Positions 45,801 to 60,200 of a stretch of DNA of 64,000 bases are shown piece by piece. Where the stretch lies: NCBI GenBank assembly GCA_964019135.1, contig OZ025257.1, positions 11,373,971 to 11,437,970 of the forward strand. The letters run 5' to 3'. Made by a program: the position numbers and the translations under genes. Source of the DNA: Arenicola marina. Lineage: Eukaryota > Annelida > Polychaeta > Arenicolidae. The number at the start of each line of letters is the position of its first letter. Position 1 is the first letter of the stretch. The notes beneath the pieces were generated by a model. That model had not been told where the DNA came from. It did no database searches and worked only from the letters and a program-made list of their open reading frames with translations.

Positions 45801-48800
45801 TTCACATTTTGCTGTGTTAGATACACAGAGCTCGTTATTTTAATGTTTTATTATTGAAAATTATAATGCTGCAAGATACTACAGCTGATTTGACCATTTT
45901 GACACATTATTGCTTCAGTCATACATGTGCACATATATACATGTGTTGGTGTGACTAAATAACGAGGGAGGAAGACACATCTGCCAACCTGCTGGAAACA
46001 GTGGGGAGGAGGTTTTATGTATTCCCTACAGAGAGCAGAGGCGACAGAGCCGGTAAACAGTTTTTTTTCACACACTGCCACTTCCTGCGGCGCGTCGGCC
46101 CATAACCAACTGTCGCTCACTGCAGTCTGCATGCAATGCCCTGCAGTCTGTCTGCAGTGCCCTGCCTGCAATGCCGTGCAGTCTGCCTGCAATGCCCTGC
46201 AGACTGCCTGCAGTCTGCCTGCAGTACCCTACTGTCTGCCTGCAGTGACCTGCCTGCAATGCCCTGCAGTCTGCCTGCAATGCCCTGCAGTCTGCCTGCA
46301 ATGCCCTGCAGTCTGCCTGCAATGCCCTGCAGTCTGCCTGCAGTCTGCCTGCAGTACCCTGCTGTCTGCCCGCAGTGCCCTGCCTACAATGCTCTGCAGT
46401 CTGCCTGCAATGCCCTGCAGTCTGCCTGCAATGCCCTGCAGTCTGCCTGCAGTCTGCCTGCAGTACCCTGCAGTCTGCCCGCAGTGCCCTGCCTACAATG
46501 CTCTGCAGTCTGCCTGCAATGCCCTGCAGTCTGCCTGCAATGCCCTGGAGTCAGCCTGCAATGCCCTGCAGTCTGCCTGCAGTGCCTGTCTGCAATGACC
46601 TGCAGTCTGCCTGCAATGCCCTGCTGTCTGCCTGCAATGCCCTGCTGTCTGCCTGCGATGCCCTGCAGTCTGCCTCCAGTGCCCTGCCTGCAATGCCATA
46701 CAGTCTGCATGCAATGCCCTGCAGTCTGCCTGTAGTGCCCTGCCTGCAATGCCCTGCAGTCTGCCTGCAGTGCCCTGCCTGCAATGCCCTACAGTGTGCC
46801 TGCAGTGCCCTGCAGTCTGCCTGCAATGCCCTGCAGTCTGCCTGCAGTGCCCTGCCCGCAATACCCTGCAGTCTACCTGCAATGCCTTGCAGTCTGCCTG
46901 CAATGCCCTGCAGTCTGCCTGCAGTGCCCTGCCCGCAATACCCTGCAGTCTACCTGCAATGCCCTGCAGTCTGTCTGCAGTGCCCTGCCTGCAATGCCCT
47001 GCAGTCGGCCTGCAATGCCCTGCAGTCGGCCTGCAATGCCCTCCAGTTTGCCTGCAATGCCCTGCAGTCTGCCTGCAATGCCTGCAGTCTGCCTGCAATG
47101 CCCTACAGTCTGCCTGCAGTGCCCTGCCTGCAATGCCCTGCAGTCTGCCTGCAGTGCCCTGCCTGCAATGCCCTGCAGTCTGCCTGCAATGCCTGCAGTC
47201 TGCCTGCAATGCCCTACAGTCTGCCTGCAGTGCCCTGCCTGCAATGCCCTGCAGTCTGCCTGCACTGCCCTGCCTGCAATGCCCTGCAGTCTGCCTGCAA
47301 TGCCGTGCAGTCTGCCTGCCCATAACCCATAGCCCATAACCAACTGTCGCATGCAATGCCTTGCAGTCTGCCTGCAGTGCCCTGCCTGCCTGCAATGCCG
47401 TGCAGTCTGCCTGCAATGCCCTGCAGTCTGACTGCAGTACCCTGCCTGCAATGCCCTGCAGTCTGACTGCAGTACCCTGCCGGCAATGCCCTGCAGTCTG
47501 CCTGCAGTGCCCCGCCTGCCTGCAATGCCGTGCAGTCTGCCTGCAATGCCGTGCAGTCTGCCTGCAATGACCTGCATGTACCTCACACCGTGGAGCTCCC
47601 GACCAGCCTGACCCGACCACGTGGCGGCAGCTAACGAATGGGAGAGCGCGGTGAACATCTTTGATTGTACACATGAGACCCAACAAATTCTAGAATTTGA
47701 GATATTGTGGGTTAACTACGGATTTTGATCAATGACCCCATATTTTCCACACAGTTCTTTAATCGGACTGATTTGCTGTCCAGTATCTGTATCGGTCTAT
47801 TAGAAGCGCCATATGGCAGGCTGTATGTATGTATTACGATTACATTCACCATGTTATCACCCCATGCCTGGTGGGCAGATTGTAAATGCGCAGCCAATAG
47901 AACAACTCAGCTTAACCTGGCCGATGTCAGTGTCCAAAGTAGGTTGATCGGTTTGAGAAGGACGCTATCCTTCCTTTATGAAGGTCATATCGTCTCAATG
48001 GAAGAGACGAGCGATGGTAGAACTGAGCCATGTCCCGGGGGTCACTCCTATTAATTTTGAAAAAAGGACAGGGAACCTTTGTGTCGACTTTCTCTTGTTT
48101 TCATCTTTAACTGATGGAGTTGTTTCATACCAATGAATTCGTGTTCCATGCCAACCTTGTGCACACATGGGCTAAGCCATGCCACGGCAAGGAGCTCACC
48201 CATAAGGCGATGCGTTGTAAGGGTGAAGCGGGTCCCAGACACCACAGGCTGGTGCTGGATTCCGCCGCCAGATGGTGCTGCTATCGAGAGCGTCATTAGA
48301 GGAGGAAGAGGAAGAGGAAGTGCCGCAAAGGAAGATGTCGCAGTGTCGCCGCGGGTCATCCTATAACCGGATGAGGGAGCAGAGGCGGGGGTGGGGGGAT
48401 GGGTGGGGCAGGGAGTGGCTAAGTGATGGGGAGAGTGGGGCAGGGGGTGGCAAGGTGATTGGGAGAGTGGGGCAGGGGCAGGGGGTGGCTAGGTGATGGG
48501 GAGAATGGGGCAGGGGGTGCAAGGTGATGGGGAGAGCGGAGGCGACGTGGCCTTCCATTACCATTTTCCGTATTGTCGGAGGCACGATTTTCTATTCAGG
48601 ACGTGTTTGCGTCGGGGGACAATGCCTCTGCCGACAGAATCGGCAGGATTGGTTGGCATATGTATGAAGGTCTTTATCCTGAATCGTTGTATTGAGAGGT
48701 GGCTGAACCGGTTGTTTAGAGGTGCCGGATGGGGTGGGAGGATGGGCAGGGGGGGAGGGGGCTCACTCTGGCTGTCAAAGCATTGCCTGACCTTTCGACA

Positions 48801-51194
48801 AGGGCACGGCTTGTGAGGACTACGCCTGTGCATTGTTAGACATGAGTGGTCATTGGGATTCCGTGTGGTGCAGAGCGCTATTTATATGTACTTGCATTGG
48901 GAAGTACAGTGTGAATGAAATTAGCGTTTTAGGCCGCTTTTGTGTACACAATAGCTAACTTGAGGCGACGAAGGATGAACGGATGACAATGTCCCAGAGT
49001 AGGTGCCCGGGCCCAGAGGGGCGGGGGGGGGGGGGGTGAGGGGGGTGAGGGGGGGGGGGGCGAGGATTGAATCCCATGGGCATCTTAAGATCATAGATGT
49101 GCGTAGTTTAAGCATGGAATCTGTGATACATTTCAGGGATGGAATTGCGATAGTGCACACAATAATACAGACTCTTGCCTTTGGCCAGTGACACGTGATA
49201 AGGTGGTTAGGATATTCCGCAGCTTTCTGGCAGGTCATGGCGCAATATTTAGCCGCGAATAGGGACGAAGGATTTGGTGTCAGGAGGACAATGAGCTTAT
49301 CCGCTATCGTACTATTCTCCTTTTCGATTTTCTAACTTCTCTTATTCGATTCAATTTATTACCTCGCCTAATCTGCGAATTCGACAGGAGACTTCTACGG
49401 GGAACCGCACTAAATCACTGCTTAAATCTGTATTCCTGTTGGAGGTGGGGTGAGGCGGGGGGGTCGGTAGTATTAGGCGAGAAAGTGTCTCACGGGATGG
49501 CCTTTAATGAAAAATTAGTCTAGCGTGGAGTGGAACTTTTGCATCTGGACTACTCAACCTGGGTTCCCCCTCTCCCTCTCCCCTCTCCCCCCTGTCCCCT
49601 CTCCCTCTCCCCTCTTCCACCCCAAGCCCGGGTTGGGAGGGAGAAGGGGTGGGAGGTAAGGGCTGCCAGTAACTGGCGTCACGACTTACCCTTTCTAGAA
49701 GCGACCTCTGAGGACCAGGCGACGACGTGCCGATGTACCTTTGCTCGTAATTGACCCTGTTTCGCACGGATCACACTGGTTTCTGACCATAGACAAAGCC
49801 ACCAGTGCAGGAAACTGCCTCGAGCAGTGTCCTCTCCTTACCCGCTTCACGGTGGCTCCCCCTGCATAAGAAGTGGGCCTAATTACCGCGCAAGAGGCCA
49901 CGAGGAGGAATATCAAGAATGGCGATGAGTAAATTGGCTGTTAATTACGTACCGTCCGGGCGACCGTCCGTAGTGCACCAAGCACTCGACCACACCCCGG
50001 CAACCCCCGACTGAATGCGGAGACATGTAGGTGTCGGCATGCAGGTCTAGGCATTTTGGCATGGACATTTTGGCATGGACATTTTGGCATGTACATGTTG
50101 GTTTTGGCATGTACATTTTGGCATGTACATTTTGGTTTTGGCATGTACATTTTGGCATGTACATTTTGGCATGTACATTTTGGCATGTTGGTTTTGGCGA
50201 TATCGGCATATAAGTGTCGGCGTTTAGAATTCAGAAATGTTTTGGAGTGTAGATTTCAGCATTTGTTTTTTGGCATATAGGTTTGAGATGTAGATTTCGG
50301 CATGTATATTTTGGCATTTATTTTTCGGCATTTAAATTTCAGGATGTAGGTTTCAGTGCGTAGATTTCGGTTTGAGTTGGAGATTTCGGCATACATGTAT
50401 TGGCTTTCACGTGTAGAGAGGATTTTGGCATTTAGATTTCGGCATGAATATTTCGCCATGTATACACGTATGTTGAAGGTAATTCGGATGAAAGTGTTGA
50501 CATCGCCATCTTTAATCTGACCCAGTACAACCTCTATGCATATAAGTATGATTGCATGACCCGCGGTAATCGAACCCAAAATCGTCAGCTCTATGCATGT
50601 ATAATGTATGCATGGCTAAGAGAATCGAACCCAGGTCTATCGAATGTAGGCATTCATTACGTATGCATGACCAAGGGAATCGAATGTAACCTATTCGCCA
50701 GGTGCTCTTGTCATCCAAAATGGAGATTGCAAACCAGCCGCAGGCGTCGCCACCGTCGCCAACGTGTCACTTGAGCGGTACTTTGTGGATGATAGAAGCG
50801 TAACACTGATATTCCGGCCTCCGTTTCACACGAAAGAAGCTGCAAGCTGAGGCAGATATACTACTAACAATGGGAAAGAAAGGCGCCTCGGCTTATGAAC
50901 TACATCTATGACCTCATTATAGTGCTTAGGCTTATGAATTTTACAGCTCAGCGGCGTTCCCGCCAGGCATTTACCACCGCGGAAGCTCTTTTGACGGGCA
51001 ATTTTTGTCCCTTGATTGCCTAACGCCCGGTCCGTAGAAAGTGGTTTGACCTTAGGCCAAATACATTCGTTATTCGTTGTCGACCGTTGTCATTAAAGTA
51101 CGGAAAAAATCTTTTTTGCAGCTTTATGCAAATGAAATAAAGTGTTGGCGGGTTGGCTAATTGTCTTGCAGGCGGGTTGGTTGGGTTGGTTGGT

Positions 51195-51229
<35 letters not shown>

Positions 51230-54200
51230 TTTTGCTAGTTGTCTTGCTGGCTGGCTGGTCAGTTGTCTTGCTGGCTTGCTGGCTGGCTGGCTAGTTGTCT
51301 TGTTGGCTGGCTGGCTGGCTAGTTGGCTGGCTGGCTAGCTGGCTGGCTAGTTGTCTCGCTGGCTGGCTGGCTGGCTAGCTGTCTTGCTGGTGGCTGACTG
51401 GCTGGCTAGTTGTTTTATTTTACTGGCTGGCTGGCTGGCTGGCTGGCTGACTTGTTGTCTTGCTGGTTGGCTGGCTGGCTGGCTACTTGCTTTATTGACT
51501 GGCTGGCTGGCTGGCCGGCTGTCTAGTTGGCTTGCTAGCTGGCTGGCTGGCCAGTTGTCCTACTGGCTTGCTGGCTGGCCAGTTGCCTTACTGGCTGGTT
51601 GATTGGCTGGCGGGCTAGTTGTCTAGCTGGCTGGCTGGCTAGTTGGCTGGCTGGCTGGCTGGCCGGCTAGTTGTCTTGCTGGCTGGCTGGCTGGTTAGTT
51701 GTCTTAGTGGCTTGTTGGCTGGCTAGTTGTCTTACTGGCTGATTGATTAGCTGGCTGGCTGGCTAGTTGTCTGGCTGGCTGACTAGTTGTCTAGCTGGTT
51801 GGCTGGTTTGCTATTCGGTGTCTTTTTTTCGGCGTGCACCGCCGTCAGCCTCAATCACCTGATTAAACGAGCCGATTTTGTTTCCGTGGCGACTGATCAG
51901 GCCGCCAGCGCTATAGAGCGGGTGGCTTACTTGGCTGTCCAAGCCAAGCCATTTGTTCTGTGTACACCTGATAGATTGCATTCCGAGGGTGATACATGAG
52001 CTGTTTGGGCTGTTCGACCCCCCGCCTTCGTCCCCCTTCGCCCCCCCCCCCTTCGCCCCCCCCCCCCGCAACCTCACCCTCACCATGCAAGAGAACGTTG
52101 GGGATAGGCAGTGCAGAGAAGGAAGGAGTGTGTGGGTGGGGATTGGGTGACGATATTGGTCAAGAATTGGTCCACTGGTGCTTCCCTCTCCCTCATCGTC
52201 AACCCCCCCCCCACCCCGAACCGCTATCCCATTGTCCCCGATAGGGTGGGGATTCAAAGCAGCTTACGACCCCCCCCCACGTCTTACGTCACTCCTCAAT
52301 GCTCATTTCTCCCCCCCAGGCAACGCCCACTCCCACGCCCTGCTCGGTGCAGGGGGTGGACACGATCTATCCACCGTCGCCCTCCCCACCCCCACACTCT
52401 CGCGGCCGTGACAAATGAACGACAATGACGTATATAAACAAGGGCCAGGAGTTAGTTGTCATGGAGAATACCGTTCCGGTATTAATGGCCGACCATTTAT
52501 TACCATGGTCCTCAAGTACCTCTCAAGCCTCAAGCCGCAAAATCGCCATGCCTTTTGAAGCCCGCTGCCACCCTCTCTTCCCTTTCCTATCCTCCCCCTT
52601 TCCCCTTTCTATTTCCCCTACTCACCCCTCCCAACCCTAACCCTCTAAAACCCACGCTCACTCTCACCCACCCCCCCCTCCCCAACCCACTCCCTCTCCC
52701 CCTACCCAACCCGCTCTCTCTCCCCCTCCATCTACCCCAATTCTCACCCTCTCCCTCTCCCCACCCTGCCCGCTCTCCCCTTTGCCTCTTCCACCCCCCC
52801 TCCTCCATCCTCCGCCCATAATCAAAGCTCTTTGAGATTGGATAAGCCGTGACGCATAGCGCGCCATCGACCGCTTCCAGTGCCGCCCCCGCGCGGACGG
52901 CCCGCAAACTAATAGCCGAATGAGATCCATTCAGATTGTGGGCCCTTCGAGCGGTGGTAGGAGGGCAGGGGAAGGGGACGGGGGCGGGGGGGGGGGGGGG
53001 GGGGGTGACCGCCGAGTGACGACAATGCCCCGAATCACCCGCCCCATGTTGTTTGTCGCCACTTCAATCCACGCCTTTTATACCGTTTCCTTTGTTTCAC
53101 AAAAAGAACGACCGCAGCTGCTAAAACAGCTCACTTTTAGGGGTCAGTTACCCGGAAGAAAAGCCGTGGGTTAGGCAGGAGGTGTATATATACGTGAGGG
53201 AGGACCATGCGGCATTGCCTGTAGGCCGAACACCTTGAACACCGTGAACGTGTGGTCATTAAAGGCGACCACGCAGCAGTTATGTGCCTGAAAGATTAAT
53301 TATGACGTAAAATCTTCGATTTTACGGCATCTATCACTTCGTTCGTTTGTCTGTCTGTGTATGTGTGTGTGTGCGCACTCTGTCGGTCGCAAAACGCAAC
53401 ATGTGGTTCTGTAACTTTACCCATCGATAGGTATTCGACATATCTCGTTGATTTCTCAACAAGTTACTTTAATCACTTTTGGTCACAGCGCGTCAATGGG
53501 AGAAGGAAGGGAAAGTGGAGCAATGTCCCCGGGGTAACATCCTACTCTGTGCGAAGAAGGATCTTTAACCTGCGACCACACAGACATGGGCACAGCGGGG
53601 CTCGAACCATCGATCCACGTGCCGTTAGGTTCTCAGGTGGCCAGAGCGCTCCATGCGAGCGCTCTAGCCCACTGAGCTATCAATACGAGGAACTGCTGTC
53701 TGACCACTGACCACCACTACCCCATGAAGGTGTGAAATGTTCTGGTGGTGTGCACAGTGAAAATGGGTAAATCATAATTGGATATTTATAAGTAAGCAAA
53801 CATAAAACGGGTAAATCATAATTGGATATTTATAAGTAAGCAAACATAAAACGATTTATCAAGTGAACAATCATGAAAATCCAAATCATACTAATGCGCT
53901 TAGCGTGCAATGTTCGGTATTATTGTAGTTATGTGCCGCAACTATCTATGCCGGTGCAAGGTGAAGACCCTATGTCCTTTTTCAACATAGTATAGTTACC
54001 GGTGCGGGTCCAGGATATTGAAAGGGGGGTGGGTAGGGTCCACTTTTTGCAGCTTAACAAAATTATTGGAGCGGGGGTGAAGCCGCAAAAGGAAGGGGTC
54101 CTCAAAAATAAAGGGGGGTAGGGGGGGGGGAGGAGGCGTTCAGTACAAAATGGGGATGAGATTTACCCCTACGATGACGTTGATCCACAAGTTACTCTAT

Positions 54201-57200
54201 CGGGACATGGCGTCGCTCTACCCCTGATCTTCTTTATTAGCGCGATGTGGCCTTCATACTGTTTAAAAGTGTCCTTCTCTAACCGAGCAAGGGCCGTCCC
54301 GATAGCTCAGTGGTTTAGAGCGTTCGGGTTCAGCTCTCTGGCCACCTGAGAGCCTTACGGCACGTGGATCAGTGGTCCGCGCCCCGCTGTGGTCATGTCT
54401 GTGGGGTCACAGGATAAAGATCCCATGTCCATCCTCACAAAGAGTAGGGGGTTTACCCCGAGGACATGGCTCCGCGCTTCCCTTCCTTCTCCCATTGACG
54501 CGATATGACCAGCATTGGTTAAAGCGTCCTGGATATACAACCAATCTGTTACCGGGCTATCCGTTTGTTTCCAGACACAAGGTACTGCGGCTGTTACCGG
54601 AAGCCGACCATCACGTGACATGGCTACACGAGCACGCCGCGGGACCATCGGACCTCCAGGTCAGTCAGTCCCTCGCCTCCCGCTCAGGTCCATCTTTCAT
54701 GCTAGATCCCGCGAAGTAGATTATTGTAGCAAAGTGTAGGCTGGTCTTCTATGGTATTCTCTGTCAGTCGAGTGACCAACACCACGTTCACCATGTGGGT
54801 CACGTGATCCAAACACACCATGTGGGTCACGTGATTGAAACACACAATGTGGGGCACGTGACCCAACCCCGAATCCCGAACCGGGCACCTAATCTGGGGT
54901 ATGTGACATCCATTCATCACCATTCTGGCCTCAGTTCAGCCATTATGTGCGCAAAAGCGTCCTGCAACACCCAGGGGCCGGCCCGATAGCTCTGTGGGTT
55001 AGAGCGCTCGCCTTGAGTGCTGTGGCCACCTGAGAGGCTAACGGCACATGGATCGGTGGTTCGAGCCCCGCTGTGGTCATGTCTGTGTTGTCGCAGGATA
55101 AAGATTCCATGTCCTTCTTCGCAAAAAGTAGGCGGTTACCCCCGGGACATGGCTCCAATCTCCCTTCCTACTCACATTGACGCGATATGACGAAAAGTGG
55201 TTAAAGCGTCCTGAATATACAACCAACCAATCAACCTGCATCACCCATTCGTTTCACAATAACTGACAACATACTAGCTATTATTACTTCATTGGTCGTT
55301 CTATCTGCAGCTGGACTTCTGGACGGAGCCGACGGTGGTCCGACGGTCAGTGGATGTCCAGGTGTCGCCCGACAGAGAACAGCAACTGCTCAGCGCTCTC
55401 AGCAAGCTACAACTAAAATACGAAACCATCATTCACGACGTTCAGCAGTAAGTGCCTCCGTGTTGTAGTTTTTCCGGAAGATGATTGCTTTTTTTTTATT
55501 TTATATATTTTTTTAATGTTTCTAATATTTCATCACCGGACAGTACAGGACATAATAACGCCACACAGACAGCACGTAGCAGACGGAAAAAACAAAACAA
55601 AGAAACAAAACAAAACATGATTGTGTGTATTAGCAATCAGACCATAGTGGCTGGGCTGTATAATTATGATCTTGTAAGCGCCGGTTTCCCGGCGGAAAGA
55701 GTAGAAGTTAATTACCCATCGACATAAAGTAACAAGAGATATTCGACCATAGGTCGAGGACGAAAATACATAAGTACATTTGGAAGCTGTATTAATGGCG
55801 ACGTTACGAGTCATCAGGGCCAATTTTGGCTAAAAGGCCTTAAAGGGGCAATTTGGGCTAAATGCTGCCTTCGACAGACAGTGTGGCACTGTAGGCGGAG
55901 CTTAATTGGACATCCAGTTTGAAGCCAAGGCGCTTCTCTTGAAGCAATATTAACGGTACTTTCGTATCTTTTATTTATTATGTCTTCGTGACTTCACGAA
56001 CTTCATTTGACGATCACGACAATATTCGCGATGGCTTCTATTTTGTTAAGTATACCTACTTACGAAATCATGGGTGAACTCATGAACTTGTGAGTGATGG
56101 TAGCTATTGCCAAATTAGCTGAACATCAAGCAGGCCCAAACTTTCGTAGGAGCACGTAAGCTATGACGTTGACGCACACTTAGCCCCGTCGCCATAGGTG
56201 TCTCTAAAGACGACGTGTTTAAGTGAACATGAAATTTTGTTCTCAAGAGCGATTGCTTGACTCATTATGAATGGCGCTACGAATTTTACTTTTTATCTAA
56301 CAACACGTCACGTCATTTGACGTTCGCGCAAATGCTCAAGATGGCTTCTATTTCTTTAATATGTCTACTTATCAACTCGGGTTATGACAGCTATTGCCAA
56401 AGTGGCTAAAAGTAAAGCAAACCCAACATTTCGTAGGGGCACGTTAGCTATGACGTCATTTTTGACGCATACATATCCCCTGCGCCAAAACAGTTACACA
56501 CGGCACAAACTGTCCCTGAACACGACCTGCAACGTAAAACGATACCTTATAATAGCTGAGTAATAGCTTACGTACGATGTGTGACGTCATGACGTCATAG
56601 TGACTTTATGACGTGACGCACGACAACGTCCAAGTGGCAATACGCCAAGGTTTACTGCCACAACTTATTCGATTGAAGAGCTAGGCGATAGAAAGAATAG
56701 TCCTTCAGCTATTGCTTGACGAAATGGCCAAAAGTTGCATTAGTTCATCATTGCGGAGACACGGAGACCTAGGACAAAACAAAGAACACTGCATGCGAAG
56801 TGATATAGCAACTCATTTGTTTCTTTTACTAGTTCTCTGCCGATCGATGGTCCCTACCATTTGGCGTAAAGATCACAGCTCTGGCATGTTTTTCTTAATT
56901 TTGACGTTGTTTTAAAGATGGACACAATCTCCATTCACTCATCATTGGTGGCCCCGCAAAGGTGTCGTCCCACTTTGAAGCACTCTAGCGCCATAACTGA
57001 GCAACATCCGCCTGATTGAAGCATTAAGTGATCTGTAGATGCTTATTGGCAACTAGTTGGCGAAAAGAATGCAATTTTAGCATTTTATCTGATTTTTGAC
57101 GATTTATCTTTCAATGGCAAGAATCTGCATGTTTATCATTAGGCCAGTGGCTTCGTTGCCATGGAAACAAAAAGTAATACAGATATCGCCGTGTTTTTCT

Positions 57201-60200
57201 TATAACTTGCTTTAACGTGATATTACCTCACTGTGTGGCGAAGGAGACTGAAATAGCTTGAGCAGAAGTAGGTCATATTCGATCCAGTTCATTTTTCCCC
57301 ATAGGATCCCATGTTAAACGATTTCTTCTATATACCGAAAAGTAATGTGGCTATGGAACCATGTTGACAGATTATGACTTAGCTTAGTATTATCAATCCA
57401 CAGGTGCAAGCATTGAGTGATGGCTAGAATAGGACACCCGTGGCAGCCTCTGCTAACACCCAAAAGCCGTATCTTTCACTATTGGCCAAATTTCAAAAAA
57501 ATCCTGTGACGTCACTATTTGCTCCAATCGCATGCGATAAGCACTGAGGCTACTATGTATCATGTTTAACTAAGAAAAATGCCGGTGTCGCTTGCTGGAG
57601 GCACTTGTGAAATACACGACAAAACATTTTTCCCAGCCTAAAGATACAGCGCTTTAACATGGGAAGTCCCATAGAGAACTGCCGTCGGCCCTGGAACCGG
57701 AAGTAAGATAGGAACATATTGTTTTTAGTTTGCAGCTATACGAGGAACTACGTTTCCTACAATATGATGCTACTCACTAATTTTTTTCCTGATTTTTTAC
57801 GATTTTTTTTAAGTACCATAAGTGACGTCATCGTGACGTCACGTGACGCATCAGAGAACTCTAACATTCGACACAACTCATCTCAATTCATATTTCTATG
57901 GTATACTAGAACGTCATAGCGATAGCTTGATGGGAAATGTGCCCAAAAGCGAGAAAACTGACAGAGGTCATTTAGTGCGTTTTCCGCAAAAAGTACGACC
58001 TCATTTTACTCGAAATGACTATTACGCATCAAAAAGTAAACAATACCCGAAAACTGCGCCTTAAAGTGTAGCACATTTTGCAACTCACCCGGAATCTCTA
58101 GCTTTAATATTAACGGAGATATATGCATTCTTAGTTTTTTTTCAAAAAATCGCTGTGACCTTGACCTTTGACCTTTTGATCTGGGTGACGAGTATGTTTT
58201 AGCCCTACTGCGTGGCTATAAGGTACTGAAGACTGCGAACCGATGCATGCAGTTGTTAGGCCATAAGAAGACTTCCCGTTTTTGCGTGAAAACAGACATA
58301 CATACATATATATATAGAAACAGACAAACAAACACGACCGACCGACATATGACGAAAATTGAAAATTTTCGTCATAGTGAGAGTGGTCTTAAACAGTCAG
58401 CTATCAGACCGATAACGCGGCGCAGTGACTGCACGGGGGGAGGGGTGGGGGGGGGGGGAGGGGGGGTGCTGTATAAACATTATTGTTATGGTCATGTCCA
58501 AAATTATACTTAACAAATAGACGGCAATATGAATGCTAGAAAATGTCTTTAGTTTGAAGATACAGTAAAACCTCTCTAAGTCGACCGACGATGGGACTGC
58601 CACTGATCGATCGACTTAGGGAGTTAGGGAATATCCTTCCGATACTTTACTCGTGGCAAAAAAAACAAACAGACAAAAATATGTTTTCACAATACAATGT
58701 AGTTTTTGTTTATCTGGAAAGTCTGATATTCAAATATACATGTAGAAGTAATAACTTTTGCAAAAATGTCTTTATCGAAACTTGCTTGGCTGTTGTTGCT
58801 TTAGCTAAAATGGCACATTTCTGTAGTTGCTCTTTGCCTCTCGTTCCTTCGTGCCGCTGAGTTCTACCTTCCGTGAAAGTGGAAGCTTCGCATTTTTCCG
58901 TGTTGCTGCCATGACGCTCAGTGAGATAATGCTTCATAAGACCATTATCCATACCTTATATAGCCCCTACTTCTATGTTACGTGTGTGTTTTAACAAGAG
59001 GGAGTTTTGTGATCAAGTTCATCAAAGCTCACGCCGTTCACAGGTGTATCGCTCGATTGTATGTGTTCCAAAGGTAGCGCGTTTTGTGATCCAGATTATC
59101 AAAGCTTCAATCCATACTCTAACAACACGCAAACATGTTTCACACATTTTAACGGTGCTATCCAGTCCACAGGCATTATCGCCTGTGTGTGTGTGTTCTG
59201 CTAATTGCAATCAACTGATGACACTAATCCTTCCGCTAATCGACAACCGATCGACTTAGGGAATATGAAATGGGCGTTGGGACCAAAATAATCGGTCGAC
59301 TTACAGAGTAGGGAGGTGATCGGGTTAGAGAATACTGTTACAATGCTAAAGTATAGGCCGACCGTCGGGACTGGGAAAAATCGATCGAGTTAGGGAGGCG
59401 ATCGGGTTAGGGAGGTGGTCGGGCAGGGAGGTTTTACTGTATCATTATTTACTGCTTGTGCTGACATCTAGGGACACATGAGAAATAGTAATTACTAGTC
59501 ACTTTGTGCTCCTCTCCGAGCAACTTTTTTGCATCTCGTGACGTGATTCACAAGAATTAATTATGACTTTAAACGCGACATATAGATTTTTGACATGTTA
59601 GACACAACATCGACAATATGGGTAGAGGGTTATTTCGCTGAGAATAATGCATGACAAGGGGTCGTTAATATGTGATTTGTTTTCTGTACCCTCGTATAAT
59701 AAAGCTTAATGCAGTTGACTAAAAACAGGTCACCTTTAACAAGGAAACGCAATCTCATTTGTGTGTTCGGACATATTAATGAAGCAATGCTTGACACATC
59801 GACAATAGGTAGCTGCAACTGTTGTCTTTTGATAACCCCTGGACTGCTGGACTATCAAGTAGGTCGAAATTGCGTAACGTATTTATTATACATTGATTGT
59901 ATTGATAAACGAGCCCCATTAGAAGGTGAACTATAGTCTACTTTCAGCCAAAATTACCTGCTAAAGTGAAGATTTATTATGCTGTTGAGATGTTTACACA
60001 CAAAGATTTATAGGAAATCATTCTCCGCAGATGGGACAATGTCCCAGCCCATTGCTCAAAACCACCGTCTGACGCCAACAGCTCGTTTTACTCATCGAAT
60101 TCAGCATTTAGGCGGTTTTGTTTTCGGTGTTTTGCAGTTTAGTAGACACACAAGGCGTTCACAACAGCTGGGTGAAGACTCAACGGAAGCGGGAGCAATA

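Noticed and set aside
46375-47686. Long Cys/Leu/Gln-rich open frames on both strands (316 and 397 aa)
   Set aside because: By-product of a 21-bp minisatellite. Equivalent frames exist in several phases on both strands.
51153-51602. (GWLA)n membrane-like peptides
   Set aside because: (GGCT)n microsatellite translation.
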